DNA from: Propionibacteriaceae bacterium
GTDB taxonomy: Bacteria; Actinomycetota; Actinomycetes; Propionibacteriales; Propionibacteriaceae
Assembly: GCA_009780915.1 (NCBI GenBank)
Contig: WQZD01000017.1
Location: 1-64,000, forward strand
Reading direction: 5' to 3'
DNA: 64,000 bases
Within the stretch, counting starts at the first letter, position 1; the number at the start of each line of letters is the position of its first letter. Below the pieces are notes generated by a model. It had not been told where the DNA came from. It searched no databases and was given only the letters and a program-made list of their open reading frames with translations. Both the position numbers and the translations under genes were made by a program. Below, piece by piece: positions 25,156-34,791 of the stretch.

Positions 25156-25773
25156 TCAGATCATGATCTGGCCGTTGGAGTCCAGAGACGACGCCGAGCC
25201 GGGCTGGGCGCACAGCACCACGATGCCCTCGATGAACCCCCACAGGGCGCCGATGCCGGCGGTGAAGATGCTCACCAGGAGTTGGGCCACCCCCATGCCC
25301 ACGTTGCCACGATAGAACTGGCCGACGCCGAAACCACCCAGGAAGATCCCCAGGAGGCCAGCGGCCAGTTTCGACTTCTGGCCCACGGTGAAGGTCCCGT
25401 ACGGGGTCTGCACGACCTGCCCGGGGACCATCACCACCGGCTGATGCGCGTACACCACGGGATAGGGTTGAGAGCCCCCGGGAGGAGGCGTCTGCGCAGG
25501 CATGGCCTGGGGGTTGTACACCTGGTAGCCGGACGGGTCTGTCGGCGCGTAGGACGACGCATAGGGCGGAGCGGGAGGCGGTGTGGCGCCGGGTGGCGTC
25601 ATCGACGGATACCCCGGAGGCGTCTGTCCGAACGGGCCCGGGCCGTACCCCGACCCATCGAGGGGAACATAGCGATCCGCAGGCGGGGTGGGAACCCAGG
25701 GGCTCGGCCCCAGGCTCAAACTGTCAGTCTCGGGAGTCCTCGGAGCGGACTGCGACCCATAGGTATCTGACAT
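25156..25773 (-). CDS. TM2-domain membrane protein with Pro-rich N terminus
   Basis: The ATG at 25773 (GAGGAAG upstream) gives 205 aa. Residues 1-130 are Pro/Gly/Tyr-rich and disordered. A TM2 domain follows: KSKLAAGLLGIFLGGFGVGQFYRGN, then a second helix VAQLLVSIFTAGIGALWGFIEGIVVL (both shown in part elsewhere as LLGIFLGGFGVGQFY). The G-x-F-G-x-x-x-F-Y turn is diagnostic. The function of bacterial TM2 proteins is unknown. It is convergent with mnmA and divergent from nothing obvious. Confidence 0.85.
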   Translation of the reverse strand: MSDTYGSQSAPRTPETDSLSLGPSPWVPTPPADRYVPLDGSGYGPGPFGQTPPGYPSMTPPGATPPPAPPYASSYAPTDPSGYQVYNPQAMPAQTPPPGGSQPYPVVYAHQPVVMVPGQVVQTPYGTFTVGQKSKLAAGLLGIFLGGFGVGQFYRGNVGMGVAQLLVSIFTAGIGALWGFIEGIVVLCAQPGSASSLDSNGQIMI

Positions 25774-25840
25774 TACTTCCTCCATCTGCAGACACGACAT
25801 GCCTATGCTATCGGGTCTTCACGACAATGGAGGCACCACG

Positions 25841-26545
25841 TCACGAACGGACGGCCAGGCCCGCCGCCGTGACCATCGGCACCCACTGCCCTCCGACATG
25901 GACGACCCCGTGGTCCTGGACCCGGAACTGGGTCCGGTACGCCTCGTGAGCCGCCGTGAGCGCCCGCAGGCGGTCAGCCGCGTCCAACCACTGGTCCGCC
26001 GCAGCCGGGTCCGTCACGATCTGGGCGAACGGCACGGCGCACGCGCTCGCCGCCAGGCGGGCCGCCTCATGACAGCGGATATGATCGGGGTGCCCGTACC
26101 CCCCGTCGGGACCGTACGAGACCAGGACGTCCCCTGCGAGACCGCGCACGCACGCCGCGACGTCCTCGACGACCTCGGCCAGATCGGCCAGGCACAAGGA
26201 GTCGGCGCCCGCGTCGGGACTGGGCCCCGCCAGGGTCGGGGTCACCCATCGCATCCCCGAATCGCGATACATCCGGTCCGGGCGCCCGCCCGCACGGGCC
26301 AGGCCGCTTCCCAGCCATCCCCCGTCCAGCGCCCCCAGCGAGTCCAGGGCGCGGGCGCGCTCCCCCTCACGGGTCGCGACGAGGTCCACGCCGTCAGACA
26401 GCGATCCGGGCAGCCACTCGCCCCTCTCCCCGCGCGTGGCCGTCACCACCTGGCACTCATGGCCCTGCGCGACCAGGCACGCGATGATCGCGCCTGTGGA
26501 CAGCGTCTCGTCATCGGGATGGGCGTGCAGGAAGACATACCTCAT
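25841..26545 (-). CDS. mshB: PIG-L/LmbE deacetylase, probable MshB-type
   Basis: This 234-aa protein has the PIG-L zinc motif AHPDDE at residues 8-13 and the distal GYGHPDHIRCHEAARLA segment. MshB removes the acetyl group from GlcNAc-inositol in mycothiol synthesis, and the related Mca cleaves mycothiol conjugates. The adjoining MshA-like gene, whose stop overlaps this start (ATGA at 26542), favours MshB. The protein is shorter than typical MshB (about 290 aa), so another N-acetylglucosaminyl deacetylase is possible. Confidence 0.7.
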   Translation of the reverse strand: MRYVFLHAHPDDETLSTGAIIACLVAQGHECQVVTATRGERGEWLPGSLSDGVDLVATREGERARALDSLGALDGGWLGSGLARAGGRPDRMYRDSGMRWVTPTLAGPSPDAGADSLCLADLAEVVEDVAACVRGLAGDVLVSYGPDGGYGHPDHIRCHEAARLAASACAVPFAQIVTDPAAADQWLDAADRLRALTAAHEAYRTQFRVQDHGVVHVGGQWVPMVTAAGLAVRS

Positions 26546-27732
26546 GACACGAGCGATTCATAGACATCGGCGACCTGGCGCGCCATGGCCTCCCAGGTGA
26601 ACCGGCGGGCGTGAACCCGAGAGACCACGCCCATGCGAGCCAACGTGGACTCATCGGTGAGCAGTCGCGTGATCGCGTCCGCCCAATCCCCGGGCTCACG
26701 AGAATCCATCAGTTGTCCCGTCTCGCCATGGACGACCGCCTCGCGCAGCCCCCCGGTCGCCGACGCGATCACAGGCGTCCCGCACGCCGCGGCCTCCAAC
26801 GCCACCAGACCGAACGTCTCCGAGTAGGACGGCACGAGCACCAGTTGGGCCCCCTGGAAGAGCGCCGCCAACTCAGGACGAGTACGCGGACCCACGAAGC
26901 TCACGTCCTCGGTCAGGCCGAGGTCCCGCACCTGTTCATGCAGGTGCGCGGCGTACTGCGCGAAGTCGAGAGAGTCGGCCCCGGCGATCACCAGCCGCGG
27001 TCGGACACGAGCGTCCACACGAGCGAGGGCCTCGATGGCCAAGTCGGGCCCCTTGAGCGGTTGCAGCCGCGCCGCGAACGCCAGGTACGGCCGTTCGTCG
27101 CTCGACTCGCGGTCCGCCACAGACAGCGGACGGAACAGCCCCAGATCCACACCGGGAGGAATGATCGACACCCGGTCAGGATCGGCCCCGCACCGCTGGA
27201 TGACAGTACGCGCCTCAGCCGCCGAGATGGCGATCACATGGTCGGCCTCCCGCGCCAGCCGCGCCTCCCCCGGCACCCGCCCCGGCGACTCCGGCGGCTC
27301 CCCATGGCTCAGATCCACCCCAGGCGGCGCCGCCACGGAATGGAAGCTCTGCACCAGCGGAACCCCACGTCGCCGAGCCACCTCCAGCGCCGCGATCCCA
27401 CTCATCCAGTGCTGGCAGTGGTACACGTCGTACCCCCCCAGCCCATCCAGCGCCTCAGCGAACTGCGGAATGAACGCGTCGATAGCCGACTTGGGCAGCG
27501 ACGTCGCCGGCCCCGCGTCCAGATGCAACAGCCGCACCCCCGGCGCCACATCCACCACATCCGGCAACCCCGGCGCATGCCGCCGCGTCATCAGATCGAC
27601 CTCGACCCCCATCCCCGCCAACGCCAGAGCCTCATGCCACTCGACGACGTTCATCCCCCCCGCGTCCGCCGCCCCCGGCGCCTCCGCCGGAGAAGTATGC
27701 AAAGAAACCATTGCGATTTTAAGTGATGACAT
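26542..27732 (-). CDS. mshA: GT4 glycosyltransferase, probable MshA (mycothiol first step)
   Basis: The ATG at 27732 gives 396 aa. A GGAGG lies only one base upstream, so the true start may differ slightly. MshA joins UDP-GlcNAc to inositol 3-phosphate. The GT-B sequence shows the MshA-like glycine motif DAGGMNV, HCQHWMSGIAAL, the Arg/Lys site in FAARLQPLKGPDLAIEAL, and the C-terminal E-x7-E (SYSETFGLVALEAAACGTPVI in part). It overlaps the deacetylase gene, which favours a mycothiol operon. Sucrose-type GT4 enzymes look similar, so specificity is inferred. Confidence 0.8.
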   Translation of the reverse strand: MSSLKIAMVSLHTSPAEAPGAADAGGMNVVEWHEALALAGMGVEVDLMTRRHAPGLPDVVDVAPGVRLLHLDAGPATSLPKSAIDAFIPQFAEALDGLGGYDVYHCQHWMSGIAALEVARRRGVPLVQSFHSVAAPPGVDLSHGEPPESPGRVPGEARLAREADHVIAISAAEARTVIQRCGADPDRVSIIPPGVDLGLFRPLSVADRESSDERPYLAFAARLQPLKGPDLAIEALARVDARVRPRLVIAGADSLDFAQYAAHLHEQVRDLGLTEDVSFVGPRTRPELAALFQGAQLVLVPSYSETFGLVALEAAACGTPVIASATGGLREAVVHGETGQLMDSREPGDWADAITRLLTDESTLARMGVVSRVHARRFTWEAMARQVADVYESLVS

Positions 27733-27808
27733 ACCTCCAGTGTAGAGCCCGTCACAAGCCAGTCCCAGCCCTAACAAGGCAAGAAAACAGAAGCAGCCAC
27801 AAGCACCA

Positions 27809-28825
27809 TCACACAATCCGAGGAAGCGCCGTAGACTCCCGAACCACCAGAGAAGTAGCCAGTTCGATCTTCCGCCGAGGAGGATCGATCCCACGGTAGG
27901 CCATCTCGATGAGGATCCGAGTCGCCTCGCGCGCCATATCCGCCAACGGCTGCCGAATAGTAGTCAACTGCGGAGACACCCACTGACACAGCGGCACGTC
28001 ATCGAATCCAACAACCGACAAGTCATCAGGCACCACCAACCCCGCAGCTTTGGCCGCCTGGTACACCCCATACGCCTGCTGATCAGACCCCGCGAAGATC
28101 GCCGTGGGCGGATCCGGAAGATTCAGCAGTTTCACCGCGCCGGCGAATCCGCCCTCGACCTGGAAGTTGCCGAAACAGATGAGGTCCTCGTCCACCTCGA
28201 CACCCGCCTGCGTCAACGCCTCTTTGTACCCAGCCAGCCTCTCCTGAGAGCACGCCAGACCACGCTCGCCGGTGACGATGCCGATACGCCGATGCCCCAG
28301 GGAGAGCAGGTGCTCCGTCGCCTCGGCCCCGCCCTCCACGTTCGTCGCCCCGACCACGGGCATGTCCTGCTCGGGGACGCCGATCGGATCGACGAAGACG
28401 TACGGGATGCCCAGCTTGCCCAGTTCCAAGTCCATGCCGATGTGCAGGCGGGAGACGACGAGGACGATCCCATCGGAGTGGCGCTGCGCCAGGGCGTTGA
28501 TCCAGTGGCGATTGCCGATCGTGCGACCGTGCGTGGGAGTCACCACCAAGCCGACCCCGGCCCGGGCGGCCTCCTCTTGGGCGCCCACCAGGATCTGAGT
28601 GGCCCACAACGTGTCGATCCCCCGCAGGACGATGTCGATCAGTCCCGCGCGAGTCCGTCCACCTGTGCCGCGACGGCGGTACTCCTGTTCGTCCAGGAGC
28701 GCCAGGATCCGTTCCCTCTTCTCGGGGGCCACCCCGCGTCGTCCGTTCAGGACCTTGGACACGGTCGCCAGCGACACCCCCGCCACTGCGGCGATGTCGG
28801 CCAATGTTCGCCGAGGCTCGTCCAT
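27809..28825 (-). CDS. LacI-family regulator, probably of the adjacent GH3 gene
   Basis: The ATG at 28825 (GAGGAGGG upstream) gives 338 aa. It has a LacI HTH at about 7-30 (TLADIAAVAGVSLATVSKVLNGRRGV) and a periplasmic-binding-protein-like effector domain (DGIVLVVSR, LGHRRIGIVTGE, PTAIFAGSDQQAYGVYQAA, DLSVVGFDDVP). It is divergent from the beta-glycosidase at 29036. The intergenic region holds an ACGAAAGTTTCTT site like those bound by actinobacterial xylan/xyloside repressors. It likely responds to a xylo- or gluco-oligosaccharide. Confidence 0.9.
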   Translation of the reverse strand: MDEPRRTLADIAAVAGVSLATVSKVLNGRRGVAPEKRERILALLDEQEYRRRGTGGRTRAGLIDIVLRGIDTLWATQILVGAQEEAARAGVGLVVTPTHGRTIGNRHWINALAQRHSDGIVLVVSRLHIGMDLELGKLGIPYVFVDPIGVPEQDMPVVGATNVEGGAEATEHLLSLGHRRIGIVTGERGLACSQERLAGYKEALTQAGVEVDEDLICFGNFQVEGGFAGAVKLLNLPDPPTAIFAGSDQQAYGVYQAAKAAGLVVPDDLSVVGFDDVPLCQWVSPQLTTIRQPLADMAREATRILIEMAYRGIDPPRRKIELATSLVVRESTALPRIV

Positions 28826-28865
28826 GACACCCTCCTCGCTGCCAACGACCACCTGGTCCTATCTT

Positions 28866-28878
28866 ACGAAAGTTTCTT
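28866..28878. promoter_or_regulatory. Candidate LacI-type operator
   Basis: ACGAAAGTTTCTT is a near-palindrome (GAAA-g-TTTC core) about 40 bp upstream of the LacI-type gene and 160 bp upstream of the GH3 gene. CGAA-n-TTCG-like sites are reported for BxlR-type repressors of beta-xylosidase genes. Assignment here is inferred from position. Confidence 0.4.
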
Positions 28879-29035
28879 CCCAATTGTCACAGTTTTCTCT
28901 CCATCCGTCCCACTATCGTGGCACCCGACATACAGTTGTCATGAGAGATCGCCGCCGTCCTGCTCGGACGCCCCTCGCGGGCGTCTCACCCCGGGTGGCG
29001 GGGATCGGTGACCACTGTCGTGTGAAGGAGGGACG

Positions 29036-31330
29036 ATGGCGCCCCCGTCTGAGCGAGTTGGAGCGTTGCTCGCGTCCATGAGCGTCGAAGAGAAGATCGC
29101 ACAATTGTCCAGCGTCTGGCTGGGACGCGCCGAGGCCGGCGTGGTCGCGCCCGAGATGGACTCCGCAGCCGACTCGGCGCCTGAGTTCGCCGACGTCGCC
29201 GCCCACGGGCTCGGCCAGTTGACCAGGATCTTCGGGACGAAACCCGTCCTGCCCGCCAAGGGTCTGGCCACCCTGCTCGGCTACCAGCGGTGGGTACGGG
29301 AGAACGCGTCGGTCCCGATCGGCGTGCTGGCCCACGAGGAGTGCCTGACCGGCCTGTCCTCCTGGACGGCGACGACCTTCCCCACTCCGCTCGCGTGGGC
29401 CGCCAGTTTCGACCCCGGACTCGTGCGCGAGATGGGGCAGGCCATCGGAACGACCATGGGCCGACTGGGGGTACGCCAAGGGCTGGCGCCCGTGCTCGAC
29501 GTGGTCCGAGACGCGCGATGGGGGCGGGTCGAGGAGACCCTGGGCGAGGACCCGTACGTCGTGGCGACTCTCGGCAAGAGCTACATCGAGGGCCTGCAAT
29601 CGACGGGAGTGATCGCCACGGCGAAACATTTCACGGGGTACTCCGGCTCGTACGGGGGACGCAACTTGGCGCCCGTCCACGCCGGACCACGCGAGATCGA
29701 AGACGTCTTCCTCTTCCCCTTCGAGGTCGCCGTGCTCGACGCCCGGGTGGGGTCCGTCATGCCGTCCTATGTCGACATCGACGGGGTCCCGGCCCACAGC
29801 GACCGCCACCTGCTCACTGATGTCTTGCGCGAGCGGTGGGGGTTCTCGGGCACGGTCGTGGCCGACTACTTCGGCATCGCCTTCCTCGACACCCAGCACC
29901 ATGTCGCCGCAAACCCTGGCGACGCGGCGACCAGCGCCCTTCTCGCCGGCGTCGACGTGGAACTGCCCTCCGTGGACGCCTTCCGCGATCCCGCCTTCGC
30001 CCAGATCTGTCAGACCCCGCACGTCGCCCTGGCCCTCGACGAGGCGGTGACCCGCGTGCTGGCCCAGAAGGAGGCTCTGGGGTTGCTCGACATCGACGCC
30101 GAGATCGCCCGCCTGGAGGCGCTTCTGGAGTCCGCGCCCGCGAACCTCGATCCCCACGAGCACCGACACGTCGCAGCCAGGATGGCCGAGGAGTCGGTCA
30201 TCCTGCTCGCCAACGACGGTGCCCTGCCCCTGGCGTCTCACGGGACGCCGCGCCTGGCCGTCGTCGGTCCCAACGCGGACCGCGCCCCGGCCCTCTTCGG
30301 GTGCTACAGCTTCGTCAACCACGTCTTGGCCAACCATCCATCGGTGGCGCCTGGGATCGAGGCGCCCACGATCTTGGAGGCCATCCGCGCCGAGTTCCCC
30401 GACTCGTCGGTGGAGTACGCCGCAGGGGCGTCGGTGTCGGATCCGGATCGGGCCGGATTCGACGAGGCCGTCGCCGCCGCCACACACGCCGACGCCGTGA
30501 TTGCGGTCATGGGCGACCAGGCCGGTCTGTTCGGGCGCGGAACCTCCGGGGAGGGATGCGACGCGGACAGCCTCGACCTGCCCGGAGTCCAGGACGAGTT
30601 GGTGGACGCCCTGATCGCCACCGGCGTCCCTGTCATCCTCGTGTCGGTCACCGGCCGTCCGTACGCCCTGGGACGGTACGCCGGGCGCGCCGCCGCCGTC
30701 GTGCAGGCCTTCTTCCCCGGCGAGGAGGGCGCCGCCGCTGTCGCGGGGGTCCTCAGCGGTCGCGTCAACCCGAGCGGCCGCCTGCCCATGTCCGTGCCAC
30801 GGTCGTCAGGCGCGGCGCCGTACTCCTACCTGCATCCCCAACTGGGCGAGGCGAACCGGGTCTCGTCCATCGATCCCACGCCGGAATTCCCCTTCGGGTT
30901 CGGGTTGAGCTACACCAGTTTCGATGTCCGTGAGTTCAGCGCACCGGGCGAGGCGCCCACGAACGGATGGATCCCCGTGTCGGTCACGGTGGCGAACACC
31001 GGGTCGCGTCCGGGCGCGACTGTGGTCCAGGTGTACGGGCGCGACCTGGTCGCGTCCGTCACCAGACCGGTGCGCCAGTTGCTGGCGTACGCCCGGGTGT
31101 CGTTGGACCCGGGCGAGTCGACGGTGGTGCGCATGGAGATCCCCTCGGCCCGCTTCGCCTTCCACGACCGCCAGATGGTCCGCGTGGTCGAGCCCGGCGC
31201 CGTCCTCCTCTGGGTGGGCTGGGACTGCGAGCACCCGGCCACCGACGCGCACGAGGTGCTGCTGACCGGAGACCTCGCGCTCGTCGACAACGACACCCCC
31301 CGGCTGGCCCAGGTGAGCGTGCCGGACTGA
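29036..31330 (+). CDS. Glycoside hydrolase family 3 beta-glucosidase/xylosidase
   Basis: This 764-aa protein follows an AAGGAGGGACG site. The GH3 N-terminal barrel contains GQLTRIFG, VPIGVLAHEECLTG, LAPVLDVVRDARWGRVEETLGEDP and AKHFTGYSGS. The nucleophile Asp lies in the GFSGTVVADYFGI block. The GH3 C-terminal domain follows (RLAVVGPNADRA, VIAVMGDQAG), and then a fibronectin-III-like domain (VSVTVANTGSRPGATVVQVYGRD). There is no signal peptide, so it acts on imported oligosaccharides in the cytoplasm. The EECLTG motif is frequent in xylosidases. The divergent LacI gene is its likely regulator. Confidence 0.92.
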   Translation: MAPPSERVGALLASMSVEEKIAQLSSVWLGRAEAGVVAPEMDSAADSAPEFADVAAHGLGQLTRIFGTKPVLPAKGLATLLGYQRWVRENASVPIGVLAHEECLTGLSSWTATTFPTPLAWAASFDPGLVREMGQAIGTTMGRLGVRQGLAPVLDVVRDARWGRVEETLGEDPYVVATLGKSYIEGLQSTGVIATAKHFTGYSGSYGGRNLAPVHAGPREIEDVFLFPFEVAVLDARVGSVMPSYVDIDGVPAHSDRHLLTDVLRERWGFSGTVVADYFGIAFLDTQHHVAANPGDAATSALLAGVDVELPSVDAFRDPAFAQICQTPHVALALDEAVTRVLAQKEALGLLDIDAEIARLEALLESAPANLDPHEHRHVAARMAEESVILLANDGALPLASHGTPRLAVVGPNADRAPALFGCYSFVNHVLANHPSVAPGIEAPTILEAIRAEFPDSSVEYAAGASVSDPDRAGFDEAVAAATHADAVIAVMGDQAGLFGRGTSGEGCDADSLDLPGVQDELVDALIATGVPVILVSVTGRPYALGRYAGRAAAVVQAFFPGEEGAAAVAGVLSGRVNPSGRLPMSVPRSSGAAPYSYLHPQLGEANRVSSIDPTPEFPFGFGLSYTSFDVREFSAPGEAPTNGWIPVSVTVANTGSRPGATVVQVYGRDLVASVTRPVRQLLAYARVSLDPGESTVVRMEIPSARFAFHDRQMVRVVEPGAVLLWVGWDCEHPATDAHEVLLTGDLALVDNDTPRLAQVSVPD

Positions 31331-31478
31331 GGGCACTGGCCTGGTGCGTGATGACCCGTCATGGCGACGGGGATTCCCGCCCGTACCACCCGTACCACCC
31401 CACCCGTTCCCCGGCTGCGGAGGCGCGAACTCACATGGGGCACCGACAGCGATCCAAGGCTGCCCACTCCCCTGGCGC

Positions 31479-31529
31479 GGGGGCGCGAACTGTCCATGTG
31501 AGCGCTAACAACCAACGATTCGCGCCCCC
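31479..31529. repeat. 51-nt inverted repeat element, copy A1
   Basis: The ends GGGGGCGCGAA and TTCGCGCCCCC are perfectly complementary. The middle (CTGTCCATGTGAGCGCTAAC...) is variable. It differs from copy A2 at three positions. See the finding on the repeat family. Confidence 0.85.
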
Positions 31530-31540
31530 ACCAAAACCTT

Positions 31541-31591
31541 GGGGGCGCGAACTGTGCATGTGAGCGCTCACAACGAACGATTCGCGCCCCC
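31541..31591. repeat. 51-nt inverted repeat element, copy A2
   Basis: It has the same 11-bp complementary ends as A1 and lies 11 bases after it in the same orientation. The centre contains the internal palindrome TGTGAGCGCTCACA. Confidence 0.85.
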
Positions 31592-31629
31592 GCGGCCTTC
31601 ACACCACACGACCCACCACACCATACGAC

Positions 31630-31749
31630 TCACCTGGCCACGGGGGATCCTCACCTGGCCACGGGGATCCTCACCTGGCCACGGGGGATCCCCACCTCGC
31701 CACGGGATCCTCACATGGCCACGGGGGTCCTCACCTCGCCTCGGGCTCC
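31630..31749. repeat. Six tandem ~20-bp repeats upstream of ilvD
   Basis: Units of 19-21 bp resembling TCACCTGGCCACGGGGGATCC follow each other at about 31630, 31651, 31671, 31692, 31711 and 31731, with increasing divergence toward ilvD. There are no spacers, so this is not a CRISPR array. Open frames through it read as repeats (PRGILTW). Confidence 0.8.
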
Positions 31750-31831
31750 TCGCATGGTCGAGAATGGACCTCGCCCCGGCCGAGACCGACGTGCAGTACA
31801 TTGGATGGACACACCCAGGACAGGAGAGGCA

Positions 31832-33670
31832 ATGCCCACGCTTCGTTCACGTACGACGACCGAAGGCCGGATCATGGCCGGCGCCAGGGCTCTGTGGCGC
31901 GCCACGGGGATCCAGGAGTCCGACTTCGGCAAGCCCATCATCGCCGTGGCCAACTCGTACACCCAATTCGTGCCCGGCCACGTCCACCTCAAGGACATGG
32001 GCGCCCTCGTGTGCGACGCCATCGCCGAGGCGGGAGGGATCGGACGGGAGTTCGACACCATCGCCATCGACGACGGGATCGCCATGGGGCACTCGGGGAT
32101 GCTGTACTCCCTGCCCAGCCGGGAGGTCATCGCCGATTCCGTGGAGTACATGGTCAACGCCCATCAGGCCGACGCGCTCGTGTGCGTGTCCAACTGCGAC
32201 AAGATCACCCCCGGCATGCTGCTCGCCGCTCTGCGCCTCAACATCCCCACCGTCTTCGTCTCCGGCGGCCCGATGGAGTCCGGGCGTACGGTCATCCACA
32301 CCGGCGAGGCCGAGTCCTCCTTGGACCTGATCGACGCCATGGTCGCGTCGGTGGACCCCCACATCTCCGACGAGGAGATCGACCGCATAGAGAAGGCCGC
32401 TTGTCCGACCTGCGGCTCCTGCTCGGGGATGTTCACGGCCAACTCGATGAACTGCCTCGTGGAAGCCCTGGGCCTCGGCCTGCCCGGCAACGGCTCCACC
32501 CTGGCGACCTCCGCCGCCCGCCGCGACCTGTTCACCCAGGCCGGCGCGTTGATCGTCGACCTGTGCCGGGCGTGGTACGACCAGGACGACGACTCGGTCC
32601 TGCCGCTGAGCATCGCCACCCGCGCGGCCTTCCTCAACGCGATGACCATGGACATCGCCATGGGCGGGTCGACGAACACGGTCCTGCATCTGCTGGCCGC
32701 CGCTCAGGAGGCCCGGGTCGACTTCACCCAGGCCGACATCGACCACCTCTCCCGGCGCACGCCGTGCCTGGTCAAGGTGGCCCCCAACTCTCATCGCTAC
32801 TACCTCGAGGACGTCCACCGGGCTGGGGGCATCCCCGCGATCCTCGGCGAACTGGACCGCGGCGGGCTGCTCAACCGAGGCGTCCACGCCGTCCATTCCC
32901 CCGACCTCGACACCTGGCTGGCCGCCTGGGACATCCGTTCCGGCACGGCCTCGACTCGCGCTGTCGACCTGTTCCGCGCGGCGCCCGGCCGAGTGCGCAC
33001 CACACAGCCCTTCTCGTCCACGGCCGTGTGGGAGACGCTGGACACCGACGCCGCCGAGGGGTGTGTGCGCGACGTCGCCCACGCCTACACCGCGGACGGC
33101 GGGCTGGCCGTCCTGACGGGCAACATCGCCGAGGACGGTTGCGTGGTCAAGACGGCGGGCGTCCCCGCCGACCAGTGGATCTTCACCGGGCCGGCCAAGG
33201 TCACCGAGTCCCAGGAGGAGGCGGTCGACGCCATCTTGAACGGGCGCATCCAGCCCGGCGACGTCGTGGTCGTGCGGTACGAGGGCCCGAAGGGCGGCCC
33301 GGGAATGCAGGAGATGTTGTACCCGACCAGCTACCTCAAGGGGACGGGACTGGGGCCGCAGTGCGCGTTGATCACCGACGGCCGCTTCTCTGGAGGGTCG
33401 TCCGGGCTGTGCATCGGGCACATCTCGCCCGAGGCGGCGGACGGCGGCGCCATCGGGCTGATCCGCGACGGCGACGTCATCTCGATCTCCATCCCCGACC
33501 GTCGCATCGACGTCCAGGTCGGCGAGGCGGAGCTCCAACGGCGTCGCGCCGAGCAGGACTACCTCGGGTGGAATCCACGCCACCGGGATCGTCCCGTCTC
33601 CAACGCCCTCAAGGTGTACGCGTCCTTGGCGCAGTCGGCTGACAAGGGGGCCGCACGGCGACAGCTGTGA
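31832..33670 (+). CDS. ilvD: Dihydroxy-acid dehydratase
   Basis: The ATG at 31832 follows AGGAGAGGCA, giving 612 aa, the usual length. The enzyme dehydrates 2,3-dihydroxy-acids in valine, leucine and isoleucine synthesis using an Fe-S cluster. Cluster ligands appear in [11 protein letters not shown] and in [17 protein letters not shown]. The regions [33 protein letters not shown] and [12 protein letters not shown] are family landmarks. It stands alone; no other ilv gene is near. Confidence 0.96.
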   Translation: MPTLRSRTTTEGRIMAGARALWRATGIQESDFGKPIIAVANSYTQFVPGHVHLKDMGALVCDAIAEAGGIGREFDTIAIDDGIAMGHSGMLYSLPSREVIADSVEYMVNAHQADALVCVSNCDKITPGMLLAALRLNIPTVFVSGGPMESGRTVIHTGEAESSLDLIDAMVASVDPHISDEEIDRIEKAACPTCGSCSGMFTANSMNCLVEALGLGLPGNGSTLATSAARRDLFTQAGALIVDLCRAWYDQDDDSVLPLSIATRAAFLNAMTMDIAMGGSTNTVLHLLAAAQEARVDFTQADIDHLSRRTPCLVKVAPNSHRYYLEDVHRAGGIPAILGELDRGGLLNRGVHAVHSPDLDTWLAAWDIRSGTASTRAVDLFRAAPGRVRTTQPFSSTAVWETLDTDAAEGCVRDVAHAYTADGGLAVLTGNIAEDGCVVKTAGVPADQWIFTGPAKVTESQEEAVDAILNGRIQPGDVVVVRYEGPKGGPGMQEMLYPTSYLKGTGLGPQCALITDGRFSGGSSGLCIGHISPEAADGGAIGLIRDGDVISISIPDRRIDVQVGEAELQRRRAEQDYLGWNPRHRDRPVSNALKVYASLAQSADKGAARRQL

Positions 33671-33695
33671 CTCGGGGCATCCGCCCCTTGGTCGA

Positions 33696-34430
33696 CTACG
33701 TCTCCAGTTGGCCGATGATCACCAGGTTGTCGATGGCGATGCCGCCTTCGGGGCGTACCAGACAGGTGACCAGCACGAGGCGACCTGGGACGTTCGCCCA
33801 GAGATCGGAGTGAGCGGCGTTGCCGATCTCGGTCTTGGGGATGACCTGGGCCTCGACGAAGTCATAGGTGAGGTTGTTGACCATCATCTTGTCGCCCGGG
33901 TTGAGGGCGATGTGCTGCTTGGACTGGAGCATGTTGCCGGGGGCCATCCCGCCGGCGACGGCGTGGGTGACCATGTACACAGTGCCCTGACTCGCGTTGT
34001 CCATGCTGACACCGCGGTTGCGGATCCAGAAGACCGAGGTGAAGTTCGCGGGGTTCATGACTCCGTCGACCTCGTTGATCGAGCCGATGGGAACGTTGAG
34101 GTTCACGGCGGGGACGACGAAGCCCTTGCCGCCGTCGTCGACGACCATGTCGGCGGCTTGCATGAAGGCGGGCTCCGTGGCGGACGGATCCTCAGGGACG
34201 ATGACATTGCCCTTGAGGTCGACCAGGGCGTTCGGCGCCGGAGCGTGGGGCCACAACGAGACCACGCCGACGGTCACGCCTGCGGCGACGAGAAGGATCG
34301 ACAACAGGACTATCCAGATCCCACCGCGCCGCTTCTTCTTCTCCTCGACCGGCTGCTCAGTGCTCACGTCTGTGCCCATATCAGTGATCGGATCTTCGTT
34401 CGGGACCACCGGATCGCCCTCAGATGACAT
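33696..34430 (-). CDS. Sortase-fold membrane protein (class E/F-like) with altered active-site Arg
   Basis: This 244-aa protein has a cytoplasmic acidic N terminus, one membrane helix at about 37-60 (GIWIVLLSILLVAAGVTVGVV) and an extracellular sortase-like beta-barrel. His156 in YMVTHAVAGG and Cys223 in RLVLVTCLVRPEGG match the catalytic His and TC motif. The Arg normally found about 10-13 residues after the Cys is Asn235 (AIDNLVIIG), although Arg226 lies nearby. It might anchor surface proteins such as those at the two ends of the window, or be a catalytically altered paralog. It is convergent with ilvD. Confidence 0.7.
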   Translation of the reverse strand: MSSEGDPVVPNEDPITDMGTDVSTEQPVEEKKKRRGGIWIVLLSILLVAAGVTVGVVSLWPHAPAPNALVDLKGNVIVPEDPSATEPAFMQAADMVVDDGGKGFVVPAVNLNVPIGSINEVDGVMNPANFTSVFWIRNRGVSMDNASQGTVYMVTHAVAGGMAPGNMLQSKQHIALNPGDKMMVNNLTYDFVEAQVIPKTEIGNAAHSDLWANVPGRLVLVTCLVRPEGGIAIDNLVIIGQLET

Positions 34431-34648
34431 CGTTCTCCTTGATCATTTTCCCCTCATTGCCAGATTCCAGCTTATCACTTGCGCTCGGCCCCTCCCATGC
34501 ACCCGAATTCCACGGAAACGCGTGGACACCACCGTGGTCCCCGACCACGAGAGACTCGCCTCCTCCGCCGGGCTCGCCGCCAGAACTCGCCGATCCAGGC
34601 ATCCATCACAGGAGGAACACCCCCCATAGAGAAGTGAGCCACCCTCGG

Positions 34649-34729
34649 GGGGGCGCGAACCGTTGATGCAGCCGCCGTGGGGGCGCGAACCGTTGGTATG
34701 AAACGTCTCAATCGACAGTTCGTGCCCCC
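34649..34729. repeat. Inverted repeat element, half copy plus full copy B1
   Basis: A truncated left half (GGGGGCGCGAACCGTTGATG, 34649 on) runs directly into a full 51-nt copy at 34679-34729. The full copy ends in TTCGTGCCCCC, so one pair is wobbled. It lies between the sortase-like gene and the second AAA ATPase. Confidence 0.8.
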
Positions 34730-34740
34730 ACGAAAACCAC

Positions 34741-34791
34741 GGGGGCACGAACCGTGCAAGTCAACCCCGGAAACGGACAGTTCGCGCCCCC
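34741..34791. repeat. 51-nt inverted repeat element, copy B2
   Basis: It begins GGGGGCACGAACCGTGC and ends ACAGTTCGCGCCCCC, with one mismatch in the terminal stem. It lies 11 bases after B1, the same 11-base spacing as A1-A2. Confidence 0.8.

Noticed and set aside
31630-31749. CRISPR array
   Set aside because: The units are head-to-tail without spacers and there are no cas genes. The 51-nt repeats are inverted and variable inside, also unlike CRISPR.
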